Positions 1 through 7,513 of a stretch of 19,627 bases of DNA are shown here, in pieces. How positions within the stretch are numbered: the stretch's first letter is position 1; each line of letters begins with the position of its first letter. The translations under genes were made by a program, and so were the position numbers. The notes beneath the pieces are model-generated. The model saw only the letters and a list, made by a program, of their open reading frames with translations, was not told the DNA's origin and did not search any database. The DNA lies in NCBI GenBank assembly GCA_038246785.1, contig JBBRVP010000052.1, positions 1 through 19,627 on the forward strand. Reading direction: 5' to 3'. This stretch comes from JBBRVP01 sp038246785 (GTDB lineage Bacteria; Actinomycetota; Actinomycetes; Jiangellales; Jiangellaceae).

Positions 1-8
1 CCTCGCCC

Positions 9-25
9 GGGGGGGGGGGGGGGGG
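9..25. repeat. 17-nt poly-G tract at window edge
   Basis: An uninterrupted run of 17 G residues lies 21 nt beyond the stop codon of the amidohydrolase gene, next to the left window edge. It is outside any recognisable gene. It may be a real homopolymer (slippage-prone) or an assembly or sequencing artefact at a contig end; the sequence cannot tell which. Confidence 0.8.
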
Positions 26-46
26 AGACCGTGGTCAGCGGCCTGG

Positions 47-1645
47 TCAGCCCCAGGCGTCGTGGACACTGCGTCCGCGCACCACGGTGCGCCGGCAGGT
101 GGGAAGCGCCGCGCCGGGCGAGAGGTCCGGCAAGCCGGGCACGCCGGAGCGCGGGTCGGTCGACCACGCCGCCACCCGATCGTCGGCGGCCTGTACGACG
201 AGCTCGCCGGGCACGTCCCAGATCGCGTACGTCGCGGGCTGCCCCGGTGCGAGCACGCCGCCCTCGTCACATCCGGCCGCCCGCCAGCCGCCGCGAGTGT
301 GCGCGCCGAACGCGCCGCGCACCGACAGCGCGCTGCCGGGCGTGCGGTGGGAGGCGGCGGCGCGGACGGCGGCCCACGGCCCGAGGGGCGTGACCGGGGA
401 GTCCGAGCCGAGGGCGAGGGTGACGCCGGCCCGGCGCAGGGCGGCCAGCGGGTTCATGGCGCTGGCGCGCTCGCGTCCGAGCCGGCCGGCGTACATGCCG
501 TGCTCACCGCCCCACAGCTCGTCGAAGACCGGCTGCACGCTGGCGGCCACCCCGAGCCGGGCCAGCGTCGCTACGAGGTCGGGGGTGATCATCTCGACGT
601 GCTCGAGACGGTGCCGGGCGGTGATCACCGCCTCGACGCCACAGACCTCCGCCGCGCGCGCGTACGCCTGCACCGCCACCCGGACCGCGCGGTCGCCGAT
701 GGCGTGGAAACCGGCCTGCAGCCCAGCCTTGGTGCAGGCGACCACGTGGTCGACGACGGCGTCGAGCTCGACGTAGAGGTGGCCGTGGGTGTGCGGCGCG
801 TCGGCGTACGGGCCGCTCAGTGCGGCGGTTCGGGATCCGATCGTTCCGTCGAGGCAGAGGTCGCCGGCGAGTCCGACGACGCCGAGAGCGGCGGCCTGAT
901 CGAGGGCGTCGAGCTCGCCCCAGTAAGGGACGACGTCGCAGACGGCTTCCTCGGCGGCCAGCTCCCGCAGCGCGGCGAGGTCGGCTGCCGGGTTGATGTG
1001 CGGGGCGGAGATCTCGTGCACCACGCCGATACCGAGCGCGGCCGCACGGCGCAGGGTCACCAGCTGCGCGGCCCGTCGCTGCGACGGGCGGAGCCGGTTG
1101 CGGGTCAGCCGGCGGGCCCGGTCGTGCGCGGCGCGGCGTGCCAGGCCGGCGCCCTCCCAGCCGGCGGCGGTGGCGATGCCCGGATCGGCGTCGAGCAGCG
1201 CGGTCGACAACGCGGCGGTGTGGACGTCGACCCGGGACAGGTAGACCACCGCTCCCCCGCTGGCGCGGTCGAGCTCGGAAGCGGTGGGTGGGCGCCGCTC
1301 GGGCCAGCGGTCCTCGTCCCACCCGTGTCCGAGCACCATCGCGCCGGGGCGGGAGCGGGCGTACGCCGCTACCGCCTCGAGCGCGCCCGCCAGCGACGGG
1401 GTGCCGGCGAGGTCGACGCCGTCGATCGCCAGCCCGGTTTCGGTGGTGTGCACGTGCGCGTCGACGAACGCCGGGGTCACCAAGGCACCGCCGAGCCGGA
1501 CCACCTCGTCGACGCTGTCGGCCTGGGTGTCGGCCGCTCCCTCCTGACCCACCCAGGCGACCCGGTCGTCGACGACGAGCATCGCGGTGGCGAAGGGTTC
1601 GGCGTGCGAGTAGACGCTGCCCCCACGCAGCAGCACCGAGGTCAC
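47..1645 (-). CDS. Amidohydrolase family 3 (YtcJ-type) metal-dependent hydrolase
   Basis: A 532-residue cytoplasmic protein with the composite beta-barrel plus TIM-barrel layout of amidohydrolase family 3 (YtcJ/exoenzyme-regulatory type). Visible signatures are the N-terminal metal motif VDAHVH (H64 and H66), the GHGWDEDRW segment near residue 105, DGTIGSRTAAL in the middle, a GFHAIGDRAV histidine motif, HRLEHVE, and the C-terminal GSDSP with the catalytic-type Asp near residue 415. Family members hydrolyse amide or related C-N bonds, often with unknown substrates, and nothing here fixes the substrate. The GTG start at 1645 fits the family N-terminus. A weak -10-like CAAGAT ends 6 nt upstream of it, so an own leaderless promoter is possible. 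The gene follows the HAD gene by 27 nt on the same strand, so co-transcription with the sugar phosphorylase pair is also possible. Family assignment is firm; biological role is open. Confidence 0.9.
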   Translation of the reverse strand: MTSVLLRGGSVYSHAEPFATAMLVVDDRVAWVGQEGAADTQADSVDEVVRLGGALVTPAFVDAHVHTTETGLAIDGVDLAGTPSLAGALEAVAAYARSRPGAMVLGHGWDEDRWPERRPPTASELDRASGGAVVYLSRVDVHTAALSTALLDADPGIATAAGWEGAGLARRAAHDRARRLTRNRLRPSQRRAAQLVTLRRAAALGIGVVHEISAPHINPAADLAALRELAAEEAVCDVVPYWGELDALDQAAALGVVGLAGDLCLDGTIGSRTAALSGPYADAPHTHGHLYVELDAVVDHVVACTKAGLQAGFHAIGDRAVRVAVQAYARAAEVCGVEAVITARHRLEHVEMITPDLVATLARLGVAASVQPVFDELWGGEHGMYAGRLGRERASAMNPLAALRRAGVTLALGSDSPVTPLGPWAAVRAAASHRTPGSALSVRGAFGAHTRGGWRAAGCDEGGVLAPGQPATYAIWDVPGELVVQAADDRVAAWSTDPRSGVPGLPDLSPGAALPTCRRTVVRGRSVHDAWG

Positions 1646-1672
1646 CGGGCCATCTTGCCGCCTGCTGCGGCC

Positions 1673-2464
1673 CTACCTCACCGCCGCCAGCCGACCGTCG
1701 GCCAGCGCGACCAGGTCGACCTCGTCGAGAGTGGTGACGACGACGTCGGCCCCGGCCGCGCGGAGCAGGTCGGCGTCGTCGGCCCGGGCGATCCCGATCG
1801 CGGCCATGCCGCCTGCCTTGGCGGCCTGCACACCGGACTCGGCGTCCTCGATCACGAGCGAGTGCTCGAGCGGTACCCCGAGCTCCTGCGCCGCGGTGAC
1901 GAACATCTCCGGGTGCGGCTTCCCGTGCGCGAATGCACGCCCGGACACGTCGGCGTCGAAGGCCTCCAGCAAGGTGAGTCCGGGACGCAGGGATGCCGAG
2001 CCAAGGCCGTGCTCCGCGGCGAACGTGTCGAGCCGGATCTGGCTCATGAAGAGGCCGGCGTTCCTCGACGAGGAGGCCGCCGCCAGCCGTACGCCGCGTT
2101 CCTTGAGCGCGATAACGAACCGCAGCGCGTCCGGGAAGGCGGTGAAGTCGCCGGCCTCGATCAGCCGCACCACCATCGCCTGCTTGAGCTCTGCGTATTC
2201 GGTGAGCCGGTTGTCATCCTCGTCATCGGGGACCTGGAAGTAGTCCAGCGCAGCCCGCGCTCCGATCATGCGCGGCTTCCCCGACACGCGCTGCTGGTAG
2301 ACCTGGGCAGTGAAGGCCTCCGGCGACCAGGTCGTGCGGTCGCGCAGCTCGCTCCACTCCCCCTCCATGAGCTCGCGCAGCGACTCGCGCCACGCCTTCT
2401 CGTGTGGGGAGTCCACGAGGACCCCGTCGACATCGAAGATCGCTGCGTCAAAGGCGTTCGGCAA
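1673..2464 (-). CDS. pgmB: HAD-family beta-phosphoglucomutase-like enzyme
   Basis: A 263-residue HAD-superfamily protein. Motif I is FDVDGVLVDS with nucleophile and acid/base pair D11/D13, which fits phosphomutases and phosphatases. Motif II is the Ser in AAASSSRNA, motif III is the Lys in HGKPHPEMF, and motif IV is VIEDAESGVQAAKAGGM. A helical cap containing SGKPRMIGARAALDYF sits between motifs I and II, as in beta-phosphoglucomutase. The TTG start at 2464 is chosen because GGAGGA precedes it by a few bases and the HAD core begins nine residues later; the open frame upstream overlaps the phosphorylase gene and lacks family similarity. It begins 10 nt after the GH65 stop, the usual partner arrangement: the phosphorylase releases beta-glucose-1-phosphate and this enzyme converts it to glucose-6-phosphate. 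A plain sugar phosphatase activity cannot be excluded from motifs alone. It is slightly longer than typical PgmB (about 220 residues). Confidence 0.85.
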   Translation of the reverse strand: MPNAFDAAIFDVDGVLVDSPHEKAWRESLRELMEGEWSELRDRTTWSPEAFTAQVYQQRVSGKPRMIGARAALDYFQVPDDEDDNRLTEYAELKQAMVVRLIEAGDFTAFPDALRFVIALKERGVRLAAASSSRNAGLFMSQIRLDTFAAEHGLGSASLRPGLTLLEAFDADVSGRAFAHGKPHPEMFVTAAQELGVPLEHSLVIEDAESGVQAAKAGGMAAIGIARADDADLLRAAGADVVVTTLDEVDLVALADGRLAAVR

Positions 2465-2474
2465 GTCTCCTCCT

Positions 2475-4901
2475 TCATCCTCGGGGAATCGGCTGGTCGG
2501 ACACCGACGGCAGCTCGAACGTGCATCGTTCCCCTGCCCGCAGCTCGCGCATCTCCTCGCCACATTGGACTCGGATGGGCTCGCTCCCGCCCTCCGGGTG
2601 GGAGGCCAGCTCCAGTCGCTGACCGGCGAAGGTCACCATGAGCGAGGCCTGCTGGAACTGGAGCGGGAACGACAGCCCTTGCAGCCGCGCGGGAAGCCGG
2701 GGCTCGAAGTAGAGGATACCGTCGCGAACCGCCACGCCGGCGTAGCTGCGTTGGACTAGGTCGAGGGTCCCGGCCATGACGCCCATGTGGATCCCCTCCT
2801 TCGTCGTGCCCCCCTGGACGTCGCCGACGTCGCTCTCCAGCGCGACCAGGAACGCGTCCCACGAGCTCTCCGGGTCCAGCGTCGCCACAACACCGGCATG
2901 GGTGACGAAGCTGAGCGTGGACCCGTGTGAGGTGCGCTGGTCGTAGTAGGCCACGTTCTTGTCGGCGGTGTCGGGCTGGTAGGCATAGCCGAGCCGCTCG
3001 AACAGCCGCTGGAGCTCGCCTTTGCTGAAGAGGAAGAACAGCATCACGGTGTCGGCCTGCTTGGCGAGCTTGTAGCTATTGGGCTCGTCGCCCTCGGCGC
3101 GCAGGATCCGGTCGAGACGCTGGATGTTGTCGTACTTTGCGCGATAGGCGTCCCAGTCGAGCTCCTCCAGCGCCTCGTAGCCCTCGAACTGGCTGATGAT
3201 GCCGTCTGCGTGGAACGGTACGAACATGCGGCGGCTCATGTCATCCCAGACCTGCAGCTCTTCGTCGTCGAGGTCAAGCTTGGCGCGCAGCGCATCGGCT
3301 CGAGTCTCCGGCAGCAGGGAGAGGACCTCCAGGGCGATCTGGCACAGCCAGGCGACCATCACGTTGGTGTAGGCGTTGTTGTGGAGGCCGTGTTCCGCCG
3401 CGCCCGGGTACTTCTCGTGGAACTCGTCCGGGCCCATGACACCGTGGATCTCGTAGCGTTGACGGTCGGGATTGAAGTGCGCTATCGAGGCCCAGAAGCG
3501 GGCGATCTCCAGCATCATCTCCGCACCGTAGAAACGTAGGAAGGGTTGGTCATCCGTGGCCTGGAAATACTGCCAGATGCTGTAGAAGAGCGCGGCGTTG
3601 ACGTGCCGCTGATTGTGGCTCAGATCCGGCTCCCAGCGGCCGGAGAGCGGGTTGAGGTGGACGCGTTGGGTCTCCTCGTTGCCCTCGCTCCCACTCTGCC
3701 ACGGAAACATCGCGCCGCGGAAGCCTGCCTCCGCGGCGGCCGCGCGCGCCTCACCCAAGCGTCGGTAGCGGTACATGAGAAGACCCTGCGCAACCACCGG
3801 AAGTCGGTAGTTCAGGAACGAATACACGTAGAGCTCGTCCCAGAACACGTGCCCCCGATAGGCCTCGCCGTTGAGGCCGCGGGCGGGGACGCCGGCGTCG
3901 ATGTCGGCGGTGTGCCGCGAGCAGACCTGGAGGATGTGGCCGAGGTGCAGCCGCAGCAGGAGCTGTACCCGGTCGTCGTTGGGCACGTGCGTGTCGCCCA
4001 GCCGCCACAGCTCGTCCCAGGCTGCGGCGTGGTGCTCGAGCGCCTCGCCGAAGTCCGGGGATCTGCGTACCGTCGTCCCGGCCCTGGCCAGCGAGTCGCT
4101 GATCGCGGGGTCGCGCGAGGTGTAGAAGGCCACCATCTTCTCCACCCGGACCGAACTGCCCTGGTTGACATTGAAGGCCAAGCCCTGCTGGATGTAGTCC
4201 TCCATCTGGTAAAGGCTGCGGTCGACGCCGGCCGACTCCTGATGACCGGAGACCCGGGTGCGAGCCGCCTGGCTGACGTAGGTGTTGGACTGCCGCGTCT
4301 GGACCTTCAGCGCGATCACCTCGGGTCCGTAGGTCCTGGTCGTTACCGGGTTGAGGTGGCGCCCTTCCAACAGGTGGTAGCGGGCCACGTTCCGGTTGGT
4401 GACCCGCCCGTCGAGCGCGGACACGACCTCGACCCTGCCCGACCAGTTCTCCGGCGTGAGCGTCCACTCGATGGCGGCGTGATGCACGTCGGCCATGCTC
4501 ACGAAACGCCGGCTGCGCAGGGTCGTCTCCCGGCCGGCACGATCGCGGAACCTCACCTCGCGGATGACCGTCGCATGGCGGATGTCGAGCTGATGGCGGT
4601 AGCCGAGCAGCTCCACGTCGCCGAGCCGAATCGCCTCCTCGCCTTCGATCCGCAGCTTGAGCACCAGCCAGTTCGGCAGGTTCACCAGGTCCTCGTTGAG
4701 CACTGGAAGCCCGCCGAGGATGGTCGTCTCGCGGTTGTACACGCCGTGCACATAGGTGCCGTGGTAGTGCACACCATCGGAGTCCTCCCACTCCGCCGCA
4801 CCGCGCGTGCACAGGTAGCCGTTGCCCGTCGAGGTCAGCGCCTCCCGCAGGCCCTCACCCGCCGGGTCGAAGCTGTCGTACGTGAGCTCGAAACCGTCCA
4901 C
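2475..4901 (-). CDS. Glycoside hydrolase family 65 disaccharide phosphorylase (maltose/trehalose/kojibiose type)
   Basis: An 808-residue cytoplasmic enzyme of GH65, which splits alpha-glucosidic disaccharides with phosphate and releases beta-glucose-1-phosphate. Domains in order are an N-terminal beta-sandwich (about 1-280, including the GNGYLCTRGA and YVHGVYNRET segments), a linker, an (alpha/alpha)6 barrel (about 310-690) and a C-terminal beta-sandwich. The barrel carries HVFWDELYVYSFLNYRLP and the catalytic general-acid Glu (about E493) in GPDEFHEKYPG, followed by HNNAYTNVMVAW. Near the end YYDQRTSHGSTLS forms the phosphate-side motif and GIHMGVMAGT follows. The start is taken as GTG at 4901: GGAGG at 4908-4912 lies 6 nt upstream, and the protein opens at the usual family position. 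The frame stays open for almost 1 kb further upstream, but that stretch runs through the 30-bp repeats and is not conserved coding sequence. Maltose, trehalose or kojibiose specificity cannot be read from sequence here. It forms an operon with the following phosphoglucomutase. Confidence 0.92.
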   Translation of the reverse strand: MDGFELTYDSFDPAGEGLREALTSTGNGYLCTRGAAEWEDSDGVHYHGTYVHGVYNRETTILGGLPVLNEDLVNLPNWLVLKLRIEGEEAIRLGDVELLGYRHQLDIRHATVIREVRFRDRAGRETTLRSRRFVSMADVHHAAIEWTLTPENWSGRVEVVSALDGRVTNRNVARYHLLEGRHLNPVTTRTYGPEVIALKVQTRQSNTYVSQAARTRVSGHQESAGVDRSLYQMEDYIQQGLAFNVNQGSSVRVEKMVAFYTSRDPAISDSLARAGTTVRRSPDFGEALEHHAAAWDELWRLGDTHVPNDDRVQLLLRLHLGHILQVCSRHTADIDAGVPARGLNGEAYRGHVFWDELYVYSFLNYRLPVVAQGLLMYRYRRLGEARAAAAEAGFRGAMFPWQSGSEGNEETQRVHLNPLSGRWEPDLSHNQRHVNAALFYSIWQYFQATDDQPFLRFYGAEMMLEIARFWASIAHFNPDRQRYEIHGVMGPDEFHEKYPGAAEHGLHNNAYTNVMVAWLCQIALEVLSLLPETRADALRAKLDLDDEELQVWDDMSRRMFVPFHADGIISQFEGYEALEELDWDAYRAKYDNIQRLDRILRAEGDEPNSYKLAKQADTVMLFFLFSKGELQRLFERLGYAYQPDTADKNVAYYDQRTSHGSTLSFVTHAGVVATLDPESSWDAFLVALESDVGDVQGGTTKEGIHMGVMAGTLDLVQRSYAGVAVRDGILYFEPRLPARLQGLSFPLQFQQASLMVTFAGQRLELASHPEGGSEPIRVQCGEEMRELRAGERCTFELPSVSDQPIPRG

Positions 4902-4907
4902 CGTCAC

Positions 4908-4912
4908 CCTCC
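4908..4912 (-). promoter_or_regulatory. Shine-Dalgarno GGAGG deciding the GH65 start
   Basis: GGAGG on the minus strand is spaced 6 nt from the GTG at 4901 but touches the in-frame GTG at 4907. Normal spacing therefore selects 4901 as the phosphorylase start. Confidence 0.65.
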
Positions 4913-5020
4913 GTCGACCTTGGTCCCGCACAGCCTCGACGAGCCGCCGCTGGCCCAGCAGAGCCGGAAGACCCGTGGCTCTTGTCCGCCGGCGGCGCCG
5001 GCAGCCCCCGTCGGCGAATA

Positions 5021-5110
5021 GGGCTGGGGTCCCCCACCCTGGTCCTATCGGGGTGGGGGACCCCCACCCTGGTCCTATCGGGGTGGGGGACCCCCACCCC
5101 GGTTCGGGAA
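5021..5110. repeat. Array of three 30-bp tandem repeats, each centred on a GC-rich palindrome
   Basis: Units are 5021-5050, 5051-5080 and 5081-5110, with a degenerate fourth at 5111-5130. Units 2 and 3 start with the perfect palindrome GGGTGGGGGACCCCCACCC (9-bp arms around one base). Units 1 and 2 end with the spacer TGGTCCTATCG, while the spacer of unit 3 has diverged. Each G-rich arm can also pair across the spacer with the C-rich arm of the neighbouring unit, giving alternative 9-bp hairpins. The degenerate fourth unit holds its own smaller palindrome (TGGGGGAATACTCCCCA, 5111-5127). The array lies 120-230 bp upstream of the GH65 start and about 350 bp upstream of the plus-strand gene. It could be an operator array, a strong transcription barrier or a simple unstable repeat; the sequence alone does not decide. 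Confidence 0.9.
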
Positions 5111-5131
5111 TGGGGGAATACTCCCCAGTGG

Positions 5132-5174
5132 AGCTCAGCCGCGCAACCGTGCCTCCAACAGCTCGCGGGCGCCC
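5132..5174. repeat. Left copy of a 43-bp direct repeat (second copy at kdd 3' end)
   Basis: This stretch matches 6418-6460 in the same orientation at 41 of 43 positions (mismatches at 5156 and 5164). Read on the minus strand it would encode GARELLEARLRG-stop, against GARQLFEARLRG-stop at the true kdd end, and similarity stops abruptly on both sides. It therefore looks like a displaced or duplicated end of a kdd-type gene, or an attachment-site-like duplication made when the 1.3-kb segment to its right was inserted. Confidence 0.88.
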
Positions 5175-5479
5175 CATCCGCGTCGTCTGCTCGGCAGAGC
5201 GATCGGCCCCGAGTAGCCATCCGGGCGCGGAGCGTGACTTCTTCCTCGGAGGATTCCTTGCCCTTCTGCGCCTCGTCATACTGCTCGCGCAATGACCGGC
5301 CGGTCGCGTGCACGAGAGGGCTGACCCATGGCTGCCAACCGCGTGCTTCATGGGAGGGACTCTCGCCCGGAAGTCCTGCGAGCATGTGCTCGACTCCCGA
5401 TCGAGAGGTTCGACCCCGGCGATGCGTGCTGGACGCGCAACCCGACGAGTGGCTGACCGACGACGGGGTGACGACCGAC
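5175..5479. other. Stretch between the 43-bp repeat and the membrane-protein gene, no supported gene
   Basis: About 305 bp with no coding frame that can be defended. Codon bias is weaker here than in neighbouring genes. A minus-strand frame around 5225-5300 encodes a hydrophilic peptide containing REQYDEAQKGKESSEEE that could be a remnant of a gene, but it has no clear start and runs on into the repeat array. The promoter of the plus-strand membrane-protein gene should lie in the right half. No convincing -10/-35 pair was found. Confidence 0.5.
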
Positions 5480-6382
5480 GTGACAGCCAGATCGCAGTAC
5501 TCCGCGTGGTTCCGGCAGGAGTCGGCCCGCCTTGCGCGGCTGTCCCGGCAGCCGCTGAGCGTCGTCGCCCGGGACCTGTCCGTACCGCCGAGCACATTGC
5601 GACGGTGGGTGCACGAGCAAGAGGCTGCACACCCCACAGTGCAGGTCTCCGCGGACGATGTGCCAGCCCTGGCGCCGGCGCGGGCCGCAGAGCGGACGCA
5701 CGCTGCCGAGCCGGTGCAGGCGCGAGAGCCGATGCAGCACGGTTACCTCGCACGAGAGCGCTCGGCGCTGAGCACGAGCCCGAACTCCACCGAGCCGGCA
5801 GTCGGTGACGACTCGTCGGCTCCGCTTGCCCCGGACGACCTGTGGGCACTCACCCAACGCGTAGGGCTGCTCGCACGATGCCTCATCATCGCAACCGCAT
5901 GGGCACTGTCCCTGTTGCTGTCGACGGTCCTGCAGACCGGTCCCCTGGTGCGCGACGTCGCCCTGACCGTCCACGTCATCTCCCTGGTGGTGGCGTTCGG
6001 CGCCGTACTCGTCATCGACTGGCATGGTCTGCTCTGGCTGGCCGGAAGGCGTAGCTTCCACGAGTCGCTGCGCTTGGCCGCCGCGACGGCTCCGCTGATC
6101 TGGCTCGGTGTCACCGGTTTGCTCTGCAGCGGTGCCCTGCTGGGACCCGACCTCAGCAACCCGCTCACTGTGACCAAGCTTGTTCTGGTTCTCGGCGCAG
6201 CGCTCAACGGCGCAGTCGTCTCCGTCACCCGACAGGTGCTGGCCGCCGCCCCGTACGGCGTCTCGATCCTCACCCTCCCGCGTCACCTTCGCCGGCGGAT
6301 GATGACCTCGACTGTGATCTCGCAGAGTTGCTGGTGGGGCGCCATCGCCATCGGTTTCATCAGCACCGCCAACCGGCGCTGA
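5480..6382 (+). CDS. Predicted HTH plus multi-pass membrane protein, function unknown
   Basis: A 300-residue protein I do not recognise as a named family. The first 40 residues (ARSQYSAWFRQESARLARL, then VVARDLSVPPSTLRRWVHEQ) resemble the helix-turn-helix of IS3-type transposase OrfA or homeodomain-like regulators. A polar Ala/Glu/Pro-rich linker of about 80 residues follows. The C-terminal half has about five hydrophobic segments, including CLIIATAWALSLLLSTVL, LTVHVISLVVAFGAVLVIDW, APLIWLGVTGLLCSGALL, VTKLVLVLGAALNGAVV and WWGAIAIGFIST. A His in the second segment could bind a ligand. The start is uncertain: GTG at 5480 is chosen for the weak GGGGTG upstream, but GTG at 5468 or 5426 is in the same frame. 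The gene sits alone inside a segment bounded by 43-bp direct repeats and is transcribed away from the GH65 operon. A membrane-tethered regulator is one reading; an HTH fragment fused to an unrelated membrane gene is another. Confidence 0.65.
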   Translation: MTARSQYSAWFRQESARLARLSRQPLSVVARDLSVPPSTLRRWVHEQEAAHPTVQVSADDVPALAPARAAERTHAAEPVQAREPMQHGYLARERSALSTSPNSTEPAVGDDSSAPLAPDDLWALTQRVGLLARCLIIATAWALSLLLSTVLQTGPLVRDVALTVHVISLVVAFGAVLVIDWHGLLWLAGRRSFHESLRLAAATAPLIWLGVTGLLCSGALLGPDLSNPLTVTKLVLVLGAALNGAVVSVTRQVLAAAPYGVSILTLPRHLRRRMMTSTVISQSCWWGAIAIGFISTANRR

Positions 6383-6417
6383 CTCTCACGGGCAGCCCCG
6401 GTCGCCCACCCGGCCGA

Positions 6418-6460
6418 AGCTCAGCCGCGCAACCGTGCCTCGAACAGCTGGCGGGCGCCC
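6418..6460. repeat. Right copy of the 43-bp direct repeat, covering the kdd 3' end
   Basis: It contains the last 13 codons of kdd including the stop, plus 3 bp beyond. It matches 5132-5174 at 41 of 43 positions in direct orientation. A repeat overlapping the 3' end of a gene, with a second copy about 1.3 kb away, is the geometry of integration sites that restore the target gene, but no integrase gene lies between the copies. Confidence 0.88.
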
Positions 6461-7470
6461 GCAGACGTGCGGAGCACGTCGAGGGCGAAGTCGGCGTGCC
6501 CGGCGGCGTACCCGTTCCCGATCAAGAGCGTCACGTCCGCCGCGAGCCCCTCCGCGCCGAGCGCAGCGGTAGCGAACGACGTCGCCATCGAGAAGAAGAC
6601 GACAGTGCCCAGGTCGGCGGTAGCGAGGATGGCGGCGTGCTCGCAGCCGGGTACGTCGACGCAGACCACCGTCACGTCGGCGGGCCCCCCGGCCCGCTGC
6701 ACGGCCGCGGACAGCGCGACCGGGTCGCGGGCATCGGCGAGCGCGACGACATCAGCAAGCCCAGCCGCTTCCAGCGCCTCCCGCTCGCGCTCTACCGGCA
6801 CGACGCCGATGGTTCGCGCCGCGCCGGCGCGGCGCGCGGCGGCCAGGGCCAGCGAGCCGCTCTTCCCGGCTCCGCCGATGACGGCGAGGACCGGAGGACG
6901 CCCCTGCGCGACGTAGCGGGCCACCACCCGGTGCGTGAGAGCCGGCGCCCCGCAGACGTCCATCACCGCGAGGCTCACCTCGCGCGGCAGGTCTTCGGGC
7001 AGGTGGGCCGCCACAGACCGGCCGAACAAGATCGCGTAGCCGTCGCAGGGCACCTGCTCTGAGGCGCCGTCCCAGCGCCGGAGGCCGTCCTCGAGGACCA
7101 GCGGGGTCAGCGTCAGCGAGACGAGGGTGGCGATGTGGTCGCCGGCGGCCAGTCCGAGCCGCGAGTCAGGGCCGACCTCCTCGACGACGCCGACGAGCAT
7201 GCCCCCCGAGCCGGTGACCGGGTTGTGCATCTTGCCGCGGCTGGCGACGATCTCGAGCACCTCCGCCCGTACGGCGTCGCCGTCACCGCGGTGCTTGTCG
7301 GCCAGCTGGCGGAACGACGCGGCGTCGAGGTTGAGCCGCTCGACGCGGACGCGGGTCTCGTCGGCCCACAGCTCGGGGCGGGTGTCCAGCCGCCAGGCGG
7401 CCTGGGGCAGCACGCCCGACGGCTCGCGGACGCGGTGCAGGCCCACCGGCGACGGCACGCTCGACGCCAC
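6421..7470 (-). CDS. kdd: L-erythro-3,5-diaminohexanoate dehydrogenase
   Basis: A 349-residue NAD(P)-dependent enzyme that oxidatively deaminates L-erythro-3,5-diaminohexanoate to 3-oxo-5-aminohexanoate in the lysine fermentation/beta-lysine route. Family hallmarks are HRVREPSGVLPQAAW near the N-terminus, the RGKMHNPVTGSGGMLVG block, GDHIATLVSLTLTPL, DVCGAPALTHRV, and the dinucleotide-binding loop VIGGAGKSGSLALAAARRAG. Length agrees with characterised clostridial and fusobacterial Kdd (about 345). The GTG start at 7470 is preferred because AGGAGG precedes it by 5 nt, even though the frame is open for 33 nt more. It is divergent from kamA across 85 bp, a layout suggesting shared control. Its 3' end is duplicated at 5132-5174. 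In known organisms kdd sits with kamD, kamE, kce and kal; none is in this window. Confidence 0.9.
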   Translation of the reverse strand: MASSVPSPVGLHRVREPSGVLPQAAWRLDTRPELWADETRVRVERLNLDAASFRQLADKHRGDGDAVRAEVLEIVASRGKMHNPVTGSGGMLVGVVEEVGPDSRLGLAAGDHIATLVSLTLTPLVLEDGLRRWDGASEQVPCDGYAILFGRSVAAHLPEDLPREVSLAVMDVCGAPALTHRVVARYVAQGRPPVLAVIGGAGKSGSLALAAARRAGAARTIGVVPVEREREALEAAGLADVVALADARDPVALSAAVQRAGGPADVTVVCVDVPGCEHAAILATADLGTVVFFSMATSFATAALGAEGLAADVTLLIGNGYAAGHADFALDVLRTSAGARQLFEARLRG

Positions 7471-7513
7471 AGGATCCTCCTCAGCAACCGGACAATGACG
7501 CAAATCCTCCGGC

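Noticed and set aside
62..2641. Long plus-strand open frame (859 codons) opposite the amidohydrolase and HAD genes
   Set aside because: It is antisense to two genes with complete family motifs and has an Arg/Gly/Val-biased composition without recognisable domains, typical of GC-rich antisense frames.
3546..5021. Plus-strand open frame of 491 codons opposite the GH65 gene
   Set aside because: Antisense to a phosphorylase with catalytic motifs in place; no independent evidence of coding.
5021..5110. Intramolecular G-quadruplex
   Set aside because: G-runs within one unit are only two, and the next pair is about 20 nt away; pairing with the complementary C-rich arms is far more favourable.
5021..5130. 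CRISPR array
   Set aside because: Repeats are directly adjacent with identical or near-identical spacers, only three units exist and no cas genes are present.
5225..5300. Small minus-strand gene containing REQYDEAQKGKESSEEE
   Set aside because: No start codon with a ribosome site, no stop before the repeat array, and no recognised homology; recorded only as a possible gene remnant.
4902..5849. N-terminal extension of the GH65 protein upstream of 4901
   Set aside because: The frame is open only because of high GC; it runs through the 30-bp repeats and the 43-bp repeat, lacks family similarity, and a well-spaced GGAGG supports the start at 4901.
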